DNA of 64,000 nt. Origin: Tetrapyrgos nigripes. Lineage: Eukaryota > Basidiomycota > Agaricomycetes > Agaricales > Campanellaceae. The notes below the pieces were generated by a model that was not told the DNA's origin, made no database searches, and worked only from the letters and a program-made list of their open reading frames with translations. The position numbers and the translations under genes were made by a program. Shown one piece after another: positions 24,114 through 35,376 of this stretch (the first letter of the stretch is position 1; each line of letters opens with the position of its first letter). Location: NCBI GenBank assembly GCA_013368315.1, contig JAACJM010000085.1, positions 1 to 64,000 of the forward strand, in the 5' to 3' direction.

Positions 24114-25201
24114 CTCCCGGGTATGCAATTGACAATTGAATAACTTGAGCCTCCAAGTACGAACCTAGGTACAGGAGGGTACAGGTGAACCTCGTATGTA
24201 CATACTGAAATGTATTACCGCAACGAATACTAGTACTACTTGTGCGCATGCGTCGACTCCATATGCATCCTGCTACTACTCCACTCCGATCGAGTCAGAA
24301 AGTTACCGTAGGCTATAACGCGACTCTAGTATGTAGTCTCTTCAGTCATTCGGAATATTATATCGTTATCATTGCGGGCAGCGGCAGACTCTAGATCGAT
24401 ATCTGTTCCTTCCAAGTTGAGTCTGCATATGCATCAAGTTGTGAATCTGTATTTTTTTGAGGTGTAGAGTTAGTGTAGAGTATAGTATAATAGTATAGTG
24501 GATCGTTATGTGACGGGTGCAGGTGGATATGTATATGGTATTTGAGGTGCTCTATCACGATCGTGGCTTGGGGTAGACTCGGAGACTCGGAGACTCGAGC
24601 AACCACTGGAAAAACCAAAATTCCAATCAAATAATGGGATGGGACAATGTCATATCTAGATTGTATCTCTCTTGGTTCTCTCGCCGTTAAAAGGACTTAG
24701 GCTTGAGTATAATTAATATTATCTGTCATTGCTTGGTTCAAGCTTATCGTCTCGCCCACTCAAGTTCTTAGATTTATCGACAAATTTCGCATGTAGTACA
24801 TGTGGTGAGTTCGCAAGTTCGTTCGTGTGTTATCATGATGACTTTGACATCAATATCGTTCGTACATGTCCTTCAAGAAGACAGTCGTTTGAGGGTTCAA
24901 GTGGTCTCAGATCACATCATCGCGCGCCTTGGTAGACGTTATCGAGTCTTATGTTATCTTATGTTGGACAAGATCCAGGCTTAGCGCTTAGGACTGAGGA
25001 TCCTGGAAAAGGCCTAGGGTTAAACGTTAAACGTTAAACCACGCTACGTACGCTACCTCCTCATATTCTTCAGCCTAAGCCAGCAGCTGATCAGGATTCA
25101 TGACAAGTTATCTACGATTAGATCTCTGTAGTACTAGTAGTACGATTCCGGATTCGTGAGGCTGCAGTCGGTTCCGTACTAGTCCTGTCATCCTCATAGC
25201 C

Positions 25202-25224
25202 CTATGTAGTGCTACCCTACATAG
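25202..25224. repeat. Perfect 8-bp inverted repeat
   Basis: CTATGTAG (25202-25209) and CTACATAG (25217-25224) around a 7-nt loop; a hairpin-capable element close to the palindrome at 25250. Confidence 0.85.
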
Positions 25225-25249
25225 TCAAGCGTTAATTAATTCACGTATG

Positions 25250-25275
25250 GTTGTACACAGCTAGCTCTGTACAAC
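25250..25275. repeat. 26-bp near-perfect palindrome
   Basis: Arms GTTGTACA (25250-25257) and TGTACAAC (25268-25275) enclose the self-complementary AGCTAGCT. Only one symmetric pair mismatches, so 24 of 26 positions obey dyad symmetry. Confidence 0.9.
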
Positions 25276-25507
25276 TACAGCTCGCAGCCTTGAAAAGGAC
25301 CCCTGATTACTTATGTCTTACACCAAAATCGCCCGAATCAGCCCTATTACTCTCGAATCTGCGCGTCTTATACAAACTTGATACGAACCAAAATTGGGGG
25401 TCTGGGGTCTGTTTTTATACAAACTAGTCCTCTTTAAGACCAGCAAAAAGACCAATACACGTGATGGGAGGTCCCCTGGCCAGAGGGACTTGCCCATCTC
25501 TCATTGT

Positions 25508-25533
25508 GCGGTGGCGCTAGCAAGTTCCACCGC
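25508..25533. repeat. 7-bp GC-rich hairpin
   Basis: GCGGTGG (25508-25514) pairs with CCACCGC (25527-25533) over a 12-nt loop. No polymerase III box or tRNA shape was found around it. Confidence 0.75.
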
Positions 25534-25886
25534 TACACCAGAGGGGGTGTATTTGTATTTCATAATGACAAGCTTATGTGGTGTTCTACTAGACTGTCTC
25601 CGATATCAATGAGCAGTGACTCGGACGCACAGTGGCGCACTTACAGTGGCAGTGACATTATAGGGATCCAGGACAAACACTTTTTTACATCGAATGGCTC
25701 TTGAAGCTTGAATTTGGATGTGTTGGATGTGTTGCTCCTTATCTGAGCTAGTGCCTGTGCTAGATTTGACGAGTGAAGGAAGAGGCGAGGAAGAATCGAG
25801 AATCAAGAATCAAGAATCAAGAGTGATTCGACAGCCGACGTTCCCGACCCCGTCACGCTGGTCGTCATTACTATTAGCTAGATGCC

Positions 25887-26115
25887 TTCCGGCAATTCCT
25901 TTGCTTCCATCCACCCCATGAAACTCTATCAAACCCTACCATTTGCTGAGCGCTGAGCGCTGAGAATTGCCCGCTGACTTGTCAGCTAGTGCATCCCACT
26001 GCCAGAAAACACCAAAAATTCCCTCGACATCCATCATGAAAAATATTTTGCCTCTACAAGCTTCCGACAAAGGCTATGTACTAGTACGATATGCTCCAGG
26101 TCTTCTCCACTAGCC
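25887..26115 (+). repeat. Diverged direct repeat, left copy
   Basis: Shares ordered blocks with 28607-28815: TTCCGGCAATTCC, TGCTTCC/TCCACC, CGCTGAGA, CCAGAAA, AATTCCCT, CGACA-CCATC, CCTCTA and CGATATGC. Similarity is roughly two thirds with indels. The two copies bracket the GH28 pseudogene. Confidence 0.6.
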
Positions 26116-26774
26116 TCAGCGAAATTACTCTTCATTCCCACTGACGACTTGATCTCCATCGCACTGAACAGCTCCCAACTAACTTTGTACCGCGTGGCCC
26201 GGCGGGTTTGCTCACCTCACGATCCGAGAGAGCAGTTCTGTTTCATCAATCTGGGTGCAATTGCGTATCATGAGTTTTTTGACATCACTCACTCACTTTT
26301 GTGATTTTTCCACTCCGAGTTGCCCTCTCAATGCCCTCTATCCCCGTTCACATACTTAGGTGAGTGTTCCTCACATTTTTCGTGTCAAAATGTTGGTCAC
26401 TCAAAATGATAACACCCGGGAGATGTTCTCAATCACATCTTTGTGTGGCCAGTTTCTCAAGAAGCTCTCAGATGATGTTTACAATGATGCCGACACTCAT
26501 CTTTTCAGGCCCTGAGGCAACCAAGTTCATTTACAAGATTTCACGAAACATTCAGACCAGCAGCGCATGATATGGAAAAGCTCCAAAGGACCTACATCCG
26601 ACGGACCAGAACGACCCTGCGCATGGTCTGGAGACACTCCAAGGTTTAATAATGGCGGACCGACGAGAGAAGCAATGGACGCTTTTCAGCGTTGATGACA
26701 CCTATATCGGGACCGACAAGAGAAATAATGCACAGTATCTAAGCTGACGGTACAAAGCCTTGAGACGTTACCCT

Positions 26775-28311
26775 ATGATGAAGCCTCTATCAACTGTTAC
26801 ACTCCTTCTCCCTGCCGCTCTCTCTTTTCCAATTCGCATATGGCGGCACCGTGGACCATGAAGGCTCGACTTGCACTGTTCATGCGAGCGATGATGCTTC
26901 AGACGATGCACCTGCCATCCTAAATACTTTCGACCTCTGTGGTCAGGGTGGAAAGGTCTTTCTTCATGATGACCTCTACCACATTGAGTCCGTGATGAAA
27001 ATGACCGGTTTGAAAGATGTCACTATTGACCTGACTGGAAAGCTGCTGGTAGGGTCTACTTATCAAGCGAATATTGCTCACTGTGCTGATGTCTACACTT
27101 AGTGGGGAACTGACATTGATTATTGGGGCTCTCATGGCTTCGAACTGGGATTTCAAAACCAGACCACCTCTTGGATTCTCAGTGGGGATAACATCACTTT
27201 CAACGGTCATGGCATCGGTACTTTGGATGGTCAGATTTGGTAGGTATGCGCACACATTAGTTTTTACTGGGAAATTTTCCTCATATCATTTTCTCAGGTA
27301 CGACTTCACTCAAGGAATCTCAAACTTGCACAATCTTCCTATCACTCTGGTGATCGCAAACACCACCTCATCCCATTTTGACGGGCTTCGTATTGTGCAA
27401 GGGCAATTTCACTCTGATACATCGTGTTGAACAGGCCTCAGGCAGGAACACAGGCGTCGACATAATGTTTTTTGACAAAATCACTTTACGGAACTGGACT
27501 ATCGCTGAAGGCGATGATTCCATCTCTGTCAAGGCCAATTCCACGAACATTTTGATTCAAGATTGTACATTGCTTGATGGCCCGGGAGTGGCTATTGGGT
27601 TAATGTTTTCTTTTTTTCACAACGCAGGCATCGTCATTACTCATATGATGTCTTCCGACAGTTCCCTCGGCCAGTACAAAGGGGAATTCGAAATTGTAGA
27701 AAACGTTGTCGCAGAGCGAGCAAAAGTGTTGGGAACCAGATATGCTGGGTATCTCAAAACTTGAACTGGTGAACAACAAGGTATATTGATCATCTCTTCA
27801 TGATCATCCTCTCGCCATGTTTTTGACATATCATTTTACTGTCAGGCTTCCCTCCTAACGGCAAGTATTCAACATAACTGATTTTTGACAAGTCTGACCA
27901 TCTACACATCATTAGGCGGAGGAGGAGGTATCGGCTACGCCAAAAACATCAGTGAGTACTACCATACCATCCACTCGTCAGTACCGTTGACCCAACCATT
28001 ATTTCTCTATAGCCTTCAAAGACTTCACTCTGGATGGAGTATTCGATATGGTCGCATAAATCACCCAATGTACCTCATTCCAAGGATCAACTGGTGGATG
28101 TGATACGTCCAAATTCCAAATCTCATGTCTAGACATCACTTGGGGACCTATGACTGGATCCGTGGATACAGGATTTCTGGCCGACTTGCAATGCAGTGGA
28201 GCAGCACCTTGCCCAGGCATCCAGTTTGTGGATTTCGATAAAATCGAGACCAATGTAAATCGTACTATTCGCTGCAAGAATGTTGACGATCCAGTGGGAT
28301 TCGACTGTTGA
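26775..28311 (+). pseudogene. Decayed glycoside hydrolase family 28 (pectinase-like) gene
   Basis: Remnant of a secreted GH28 exo-polygalacturonase-like enzyme. It starts with a signal peptide (MMKPLSTVTLLLPAALSF), but a one-base shift separates this from YGGTVDHEGSTCTV. The frame then meets TAG at 27100-27102, directly before WGTDIDYWGSHGFEL, which is clearly homologous. Around 27390-27440 about 20 residues and the frame are lost. The core GDDSISVKANSTNILIQDC, SLGQYKGEFEIVENV and YAGYLKTWTGEQQ survives across normal introns. A second stop (TAA, 28057-28059) interrupts VFDMVA/ITQCTTF. The tail ends NVDDPVGFDC at the old stop. The family NTD motif reads NTG, so a catalytic-site Asp is gone. 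Several independent lesions make a functional product unlikely. Confidence 0.88.
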
Positions 28312-28606
28312 AGAGTCTGTAGGTGCTAGTGATGGACCAGATACTATTAATATACCAATGTTTCCTTCAATCTTTTGCGTGTACCTTAGTTACATCGGGT
28401 ATATCATAATGTAATTTGTGTGCATGTATACCGATAGAACTGTTGTGGATTCTTCACTGGCAGGATGTGATGACTTGGAGCGAATTGAGGATGATAGTAG
28501 CCCAGTACTCACTTACTTTAGGATTATTGCCTCTTTCTCGATCCATTCCTGCTGGGCATCTCCAGGTGTTGTTTGAGTTTTGGCAACAGAGTCTGAGTCG
28601 CCGGAG

Positions 28607-28815
28607 TTCCGGCAATTCCCTACCCTTGCTCTTCCCTCCACCACAGCCGTTGCAAATGAAAAAAAAAATAATCTCAACTCTTACGACACGCTGAGATTGT
28701 CCAAGCGATTGAGCAGTTAGAGCGCACCTCCAGAAACATCTAAATTCCCTTCGACAACCATCGCAAAAATGCTTTACCTCTATCGATATGCCACTCCACC
28801 CAGTTCAACACGAAA
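28607..28815 (+). repeat. Diverged direct repeat, right copy
   Basis: Partner of 25887-26115 in the same orientation, offset about 2.7 kb. Blocks occur in the same order; this copy lacks about 30 nt between CCTCTA and CGATATGC. Confidence 0.6.
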
Positions 28816-29454
28816 CTGCCGAATATTGAGCTGGCATTGAGCTGTCGCGTCAATAGCCTTCGATATGATCTCATATCACGGACGTAGTGAGTCTCGATTA
28901 AAGTGCTAGCTACTTTATTCGGTGCGTCTTCATACAGATTGCTCTTCAAAATAAACGCTGACGACGTTATCTCTCCGGAATTAGACGTCCTTGGACTGAT
29001 ACCGAGAGTCTTCGCTTGGGAAGACTTTCGCCGCCAAGAATAGTCTCATTCTGCTTCCCACTGCAACAATTCAGCTCTCGGCGATTCCTCTGGTACTTTC
29101 TTCGGACTAACTGTTCGTCGGCTGGACCGGCATGGCCAGTTGAATCTGTTCTCTCGCCTCTAAAAATGCGTGGGCAAAGGCACAAAAGGCACAGGTCACT
29201 CTAACGGGTGGTCCTGATCGAGTTTTGACGCAGGGACCTAACCAAGTCGCGAGACGCGTCAGTAGACGCGACCTACATCCAAGAGAGACCTGTACGAAGA
29301 CTTGCCCATTCTTATCTCCACCCAGCTTCTCTTAGCACTGCGCATTTGGATTTTCCCGACTGGCGGAGAAATTACGAACTACTGCTCCACACCCACTCAG
29401 AGTCGATCAAAACCTACATATGTGTGTCCGAGTAATTGCATGGAAATCTGGTGG

Positions 29455-29462
29455 TATAAAAG
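29455..29462 (+). promoter_or_regulatory. TATA box of the subtilase gene
   Basis: TATAAAAG 76 bp upstream of the ATG at 29538, at a normal distance for a TATA-driven fungal promoter. Confidence 0.65.
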
Positions 29463-29537
29463 GTTACCTCTGGATACGGTATTGTTGGTTTGTCGTTAGG
29501 AAGGACTCGGCTTCTGACATCTGTGTACAACGTCAAC

Positions 29538-32500
29538 ATGAAGTTATCCGCGGCCAACATGTCGATTTCATCGAGAATTAGCTTGGTTTTTACTCTCGCC
29601 ATCATCTCGTTATGCGTCTCCGATGCTTCCGCATCAAGTCTGATCACCGACAAGTATATCGTGGAGATGGACGGTGTACGTGTCTTGCATCTGTCTGTGG
29701 ATTCCAGGGAATTCTCTGTTTCCTGACAAAACCATTTCAGGCTCAGCCCCATGAGCAAGTCTACGACTCACTTCGACAAAAGTCTGTTGGGTTCGATGTG
29801 CAAAAAGAGTACAATGTGCAAGACATCTTCGTAGGCGCTGCTTTGACTTTGAAAGTGAGTCATACCTGCATTTTTTCTCTTGTGAATGTGTATCTGAGTA
29901 TGGGTGTAGAATGGCCAGGTATACACTCTCCTCCTTCCCATCTTTCCTCCAATGTCAATCATCAACTTCCAGGACGTCGCTGCCCTTGCAAACTCTCAAG
30001 GTGTCAAAGCCGTTAGACCTGTCCATAAAATTTCAAGACCGAGGTAATTTTTAAGTCTTTTACATACTGCTTGCATGAGTTCTCAATCACTGTTCGAAGT
30101 CCCGTCTTTTCAGAGAGTGTGTCTGCAAACGGCACCGCATTGCTGCAGTCAACGCATATCATGACGGTCGGTGTATCGTCAGTATAGTTACCACTGACTC
30201 ACTGGCAGTATATTTCAGGGAGTCGACAAGCTCCATGCCGAAGGTACCACTGGACAGGGCATCAAGATTGCCATGTAAGAAATCATTCTGAACTCAGGAG
30301 TCATGAAGAAAAGTACTCACCTTCACGTATTGATGATATAGCATAGACTCTGGTGAGACTCGTCTATACTCTTCCTGTGATTCTACGTTCGCTCAAGGTT
30401 GCACAGGTGTCGACTACACCCATCCAGCCCTCGGAGGAGGTTTCGGTCCTGGTTTCAAGATCGCTGGAGGATACGATTTTGTTGGAGACAACTACACAGG
30501 AGCCAATACCCCAGTTCCTGACGATGACCCTCTTGATCAGTGTTTTGGCCATGGGACACATGTAACGGTAAGCTATCCAACCAAAGCTAGAGGACACTCA
30601 GTTGTTGAGGATTATCGCAGGGAATCGTTGGCGCCAACCCTGGCAACCCCTACAACATCAGTGGTGTTGCATATAACGCGACTATCTCGATGTACAGAAT
30701 ATTTGGCTGTGCTGGCGACACTACTGATGACAGTACGTTCTTCAGACAAGCCTGCTTATGTATAGCTAACTGATTGAATATCATAGTTATTGTTGATGCT
30801 TTACTACGTGGCGTGCAAGATGGCGCGGACATTTTGACTTTGTCTGTTGGTGACTCCACCGATGGCTGGACCGAAGGAACGGCTTCTGTCGTAGCTAGTC
30901 GGATAGCGTCTTCAGGAAAACCTGTGACGGTTGCTTCCGGTAACGATGTAGGTGTCTTCCACCCTTCAGTTTACTGCAAAAATCCTAATTCTATTCGGAT
31001 AACAGGGATCCTCTGGTGCCTGGTTATCTTCCTCTCCTGGAAATGCAGTAGATGCTATCTCGGTTGCCAGTGTCGACAAGTATGTCAGTCTCCTCCAAAC
31101 AGGGAACTTGCTTGCTGACTGAAAATACTACTAGCACAATGATGATGATACATAACGCAACGGTTCAAGGAGCCGACCACGATCCTATCCCTTACTATTC
31201 TTTGGCATCTTTCTTTTTTGAGGGTCCTCTACCTATCTATGCGACTTCCAATGACACAGCAGTGACTGATGATGCTTGCAACTCCTTACCCGATGGCACT
31301 CCAGACCTTTCGCCTTACGTGGTCATTGTTCGCAGAGGCAACTGTGATTTTGTGCGTTTGTCCGCTGTTTTGTTCATTGTCGAGTTCCTGACTCTAGATC
31401 AAGATTACCCAGCAGGCCAACGTCATAGAGAAAGGTGCTCAAGCGGTTCTGTTCTACAAGTATGTTTTCCTAAGTACGGCTAGTCGGTGCGCTAGCTAAT
31501 GGACATCTCCAGCAATGAAACCGGACTCGATTTCATTGACATTGGGAATAACACTGCTAGTTTGATACAAGCTGCAGATGGCGAATTTCTCGTGAAAGAG
31601 TTCGTTGCTGGTACACCCATAACGCTTACCTTTCCCCAAGACTCTAGTGGAGTCACCGAGTTCCCTGCTGCTTCTGGAGGTCTAGTGTCTACGTTCTCCA
31701 GGTATTCCTGGCGTTTTCTTAGCCAAGACTAACTCGCTCACGCTCAACGATAGTTATGGTCCTTCCAATGACTTCTTCATGAAACCTTCCATTGCCGCCC
31801 CCGGTGGTTTCATCATGTCCACGTACCCTGTCAACAGAGGATCATACCTCGTAGCTTCGGGCACTTCAATGGCGACCCCGTATGTCGCCGGTGCTCTTGC
31901 ACTTTTGATGCAAGTGCAAGGAAAGTCTACGATCGGGACAGCTGCACGTACATTGTTTGAAACCACTGCTAGGGTCGTTCCATCGAGCAAAAAGGATGGA
32001 GCGATGCTTCAAACTGTCACTCAGCAGGGCGCAGGTTTAATCAACGTTTACGATGCTTTGCATACAACGACACTTGTTTCGCCGGGCGAACTCATTCTGA
32101 ACGATACTGCTCACTTGCAAGATGTGTAAGGTGTTTCCTTGCTAGAGTGTTCCTGTCATTAATCGGAAACATACGCAGACACCCGATAACGATTCAGAAC
32201 ATTGGAGACGCTGCCAAAGATTATATTATAACTCATCTTCCTACGGGAACTGCTCTTACTATCAATCCAGTGAGTAAAATGTCGGCTATCATCTCGATGT
32301 TAGCTGAATGATGTTTTGCAGGACACAGGACTCCCAGCAGCTGGTCCCGTTCCTCTATCTCCTGCACAAGCCGGTGTTAGCTTGAGCCAGACTTCATTCA
32401 GTCTTGCTCCAGGAGAAACCCATACCATCACTGCCCAATTTACCCAACCCAATGCAAATCCAGACACTTATCCCGTGTACGCTGGCTTCATCCAAATTGC

Positions 32501-33199
32501 AAGTGGAGACGAACAAACACACGTCACGTACATGGGTTTGGCAGCGATGTTGCTTGATAAACAGACCCTGGATAATTCCTCTGTTGTCGTGAGCAGTAGC
32601 CAACAAGATTTTACAAAGTCTGCAGAGTCCGTCGTCGAAGAACGGGCTATCGTCGCCGCCCAAAATTATACGTTTGTTGGAGATGATTATCCGTCGATAT
32701 CGTTTAGGTTAGGAGATTTACTTCATATTTTCAGGAGGTGATGCTTATGGTTACCTACTCATAACACAGTCTAATCTTTGGAACCCCTCTTGTCCGGATT
32801 GATCTGGTCTCGTCCGATTTCACACTTTCCAAACTTCCGCCGCCGATTTCTGGTCGGCATGATCGCAGGCAAGACTCTGGGAGCGCTGCAGCAGTGCCAA
32901 TCGTCGGTCCTATCTTCGAGTTCACATATCTAGCTCGCAACGACAATGTGAGTAATTTGAAGTTCTGAGATGTACCTGCCTGCCAACTGAACCCTTATGT
33001 CCTGCAGTTCACCAATCCCTCCTACTTTGTAAACATAACTTCTGCTGTCTTCTTCAACGGCACGCGTGTCCCGAATGGGATGTACAAGTACCTGATGCGC
33101 ACTCTTCGTGTAACGGGGAATCCAGCGAAAGAAGAAGATTACGACGAGTATCTTAGTCCGGTATTGGGATATGCTGTTCCTGACGATACCACCACATAA
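29538..33199 (+). CDS. Secreted subtilisin-like serine protease (S8) with PA-type insert
   Basis: Large extracellular subtilase of the minor-extracellular-protease (Vpr) kind, about 900 residues over many exons. The signal peptide (residues about 10-33) is followed by an I9-type propeptide ([20 protein letters not shown]). The catalytic domain has [13 protein letters not shown] (Asp), [16 protein letters not shown] (His), SGND (oxyanion Asn) and [20 protein letters not shown] (Ser). Between His and Ser lies a protease-associated-like segment ([20 protein letters not shown]). The C-terminal part has beta-sandwich repeats and many N-glycosylation sites. A 9-nt in-frame microexon (29910-29918, NGQ) is likely. 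One acceptor is best placed two AGs downstream of the first to hold frame (exon start SVSANG). No disabling lesion was found. Confidence 0.88.
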
Positions 33200-33944
33200 T
33201 TGATACCCAAGACATTGGAGAAAACTTCGTTTGTATTTCTATGTAGTATCCAACATCTTTAGACAGCAGTGGCAGGAATCTTCCAGCCTCCCATCCTCGT
33301 CCTGACGCTGGTAGACTGCGTGGCACGGAATGTTTTAGGTGTTGGACGTTTATACTAAGTGCGGGCTGGGGGAGTATCAGTCTCTTTCAGCAGTGACCTT
33401 CGTACATCGCAATATACACCTGTCAGTTCAGCTTCTCGACACACTGGTGCAGCTGTGCATCATCGTTGACATTATGTGGGGTGTCACGGTTATAGAACCT
33501 CTTCGATTCTCGTCTTGGCTTGGAAACTGCTTGGAACCACGATTACGGAAACTGGATTGGAACACCTTCACGCAGCGCAGCGCCGGTGATGTTAATTGTT
33601 TGACCTACCCTTAGGTTGCGCCTTCAGTGCCTCTGTCATTTGATTACTGAGGTGGAACATCTCGCAATCGCCAGCCTCCGTCCCTGTCCTGGAAACCTTG
33701 TTCATGGAGAATCTCAGCAGTGAGTTGAGTAGCAACAACAAATGGTTCAGTCGATCACACTGTCAAAGTGTACCGTAGTAAAGTGAATAATTTCAATGTT
33801 CTCATTGGGCTTCTCTTGCGACCACCTCTTTCCAAACCCTGGTATTCCAAATTGTGAAAGAATTCACCTCTTCTCTGTCTTACTATCGCTTCGTATCAGT
33901 CCTTTCCTTGACTGGAGCTGAATAAAAACCAGTGAATTAGACTA
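33200..33944. other. Intergenic region between convergent genes
   Basis: About 745 bp between the protease stop and the stop of the minus-strand coiled-coil gene. No coding frame with support; presumably two 3' UTRs. Confidence 0.6.
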
Positions 33945-35086
33945 TCAGTCACACGAGTACGCTTGGCAAATTGTACCCACTTTCTGATACTGAACACCGC
34001 AAAATACCATGAAGCGATTCAAATTATTGTCCCTGTCTTCGTCGAGAGGTTTTGGGAGATCATACTCGCGAACGAGGTCGTGGGATGTTTTCGCTGTATT
34101 CAATGCGAATCAACCCTTTCTCAACACCCTGCATAAAATTTCTCACCATCCAAGGCGAAGAGGTCTTGCAAAGTTTTGGGGAATAATGGACTTACAGTCC
34201 CATCCGCCTTGTACAGAGTGTGGAGCTTTTCTGTGAGGTTCCGGTCCCTTAGCAAGGAATTTGCCCGTCTGCTCTCACTTCATTCAAGGTCAACAAAAGT
34301 CTTCCCAATAATAAAAACGAGGATCACTCACGAATTATGCAGTTTAGTACGGACTCTCTCAAGTTCTGCCTTCTTTTCTTGCACGTTGTTCTGCAGTTGT
34401 GCCGGGACCAACGTTTCTAGGGCCCTGGCTGTTTCCTCTTTGACGAGACGATCCAGGTCAGTGTTGACCTCTTCCTCCACTGTCGAATTGAAGAGCAAAA
34501 ATGAATTTGCGTATACCAAGCAGCAATCAAATCGACCCACCCTGCTTTTGTAGCTGGTCTATGATTTCCCCCTCCATGAAATCCTTCATTATCACTGTCC
34601 AAGGAAAACAGGATAGCATTAGCAACTTCTCACTGGGAGTAACGAGACACGGGTGACCTCACAATCAATTTCATCTAGCCCGTCCTTGTGTTTCTTCTCC
34701 TGATCTTCTAGCCTTGATCGTATCCTATCCTGATACAGTCAGCCCCGTCGCAAAAACCCGACGCAATCAATAGTCAACGAACTCTTGAATCTCTGCTGCT
34801 ACTCCAGCATCACCGGCAACCATCCCTGAATGCATGATTTGTCCAATAAGGGTTTCGAAAGTTACCTGCAGGAATTTGAAGAAAAAGTCCAACATCAGAG
34901 ATACTCAGGCGACAAGGATTTCCAAATCACGTCGAGTCCTCGTATTCCATTCTCAATGTGCTCTACGCTTTGCTGAGCATACAGGACTTCTGGTGAGGGT
35001 GCCGGACTTGACAGAGTACTTGATGAGAAAGAAGTGAAAGCTGTTCCTGGGGTAGACGAAGGCAAGCTGATAGTTGGGTCGGCCAT
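33945..35086 (-). CDS. Conserved coiled-coil protein of unknown function
   Basis: Small multi-exon gene that I do not recognise by name. The start is MADPTISLPSSTPGTAFTSF, a Ser/Thr/Pro-rich leader. Next come VEHIENGIRGLDVIWKSLSP, VTFETLIGQIMHSGMVAGDA and charged helical segments (DRIRSRLEDQEKKHKDGLDE, QLQKQVEEEVNTDLDRLVKE, EKKAELERVRTKLHNSESRR) that look like a coiled coil. The end reads KPLDEDRDNNLNRFMVFCGV, then a TGA at 33945. Splices fit GT-AG throughout, although the last intron could be read through to an earlier stop. No enzyme motif is visible. Length is about 250 residues. Cytosolic or nuclear location is a guess. Confidence 0.65.
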
Positions 35087-35376
35087 GATGTCAGAGTGTA
35101 GAGTCTCGAAGAAGGATTCGTATCGTTGGAGAGGATAGAGGGTCTAGCAGTCTTGGAGCTCTATTATGTATCCATAGTCCATAACACGCGTTTACAACGT
35201 GTAGTAGCTACAAGAAGCAGGAAATATACTGTGAGAAGATTGGTTCCAGGTCAGTGATAAATCGATAACTACTAAGGTAATGCCTCTATCTAGTAGATGG
35301 ATAGATTACAGATACATAAGTATGTCTATTCGTACGCATAAAGTAGCTACAGCCCATGCAAAGAAATGAAGAATTT

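Larger units (their letters stand above)
23802..26774. other. Gene-poor stretch with palindromes and short repeats
   Basis: Nearly 3 kb without a supportable gene. It holds three ACGCGT hexamers within 60 bp (24054-24113), an AGACTCGG tandem near 24574-24598, TTAAACG triplets near 25020, several inverted repeats (25202-25275, 25508-25533), AGAATCA repeats near 25798-25822, and the left copy of a diverged direct repeat (25887-26115). The last part is presumably the old promoter of the GH28 pseudogene. It may be decayed transposon or duplicated intergenic DNA; no transposase or reverse transcriptase motif was seen. Confidence 0.6.
28312..29537. other. Intergenic region upstream of the protease
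   Basis: About 1.2 kb with no credible gene. It holds the right copy of the diverged direct repeat and a TATA box near its right end. Confidence 0.6.

Noticed and set aside
26100..26290. Open stretch (KLLFIPTDDLISIALNSS and on) before the GH28 pseudogene
   Set aside because: No ATG, no family match and bounded by stops; could be chance.
28680..28740. tRNA-like look of a short stretch
   Set aside because: No acceptor stem, no B-box and no cloverleaf could be drawn.
30040..30130. Frame mismatch in the subtilase as a pseudogene mark
   Set aside because: Using the third AG of the cagagag acceptor restores SVSANG and the frame.
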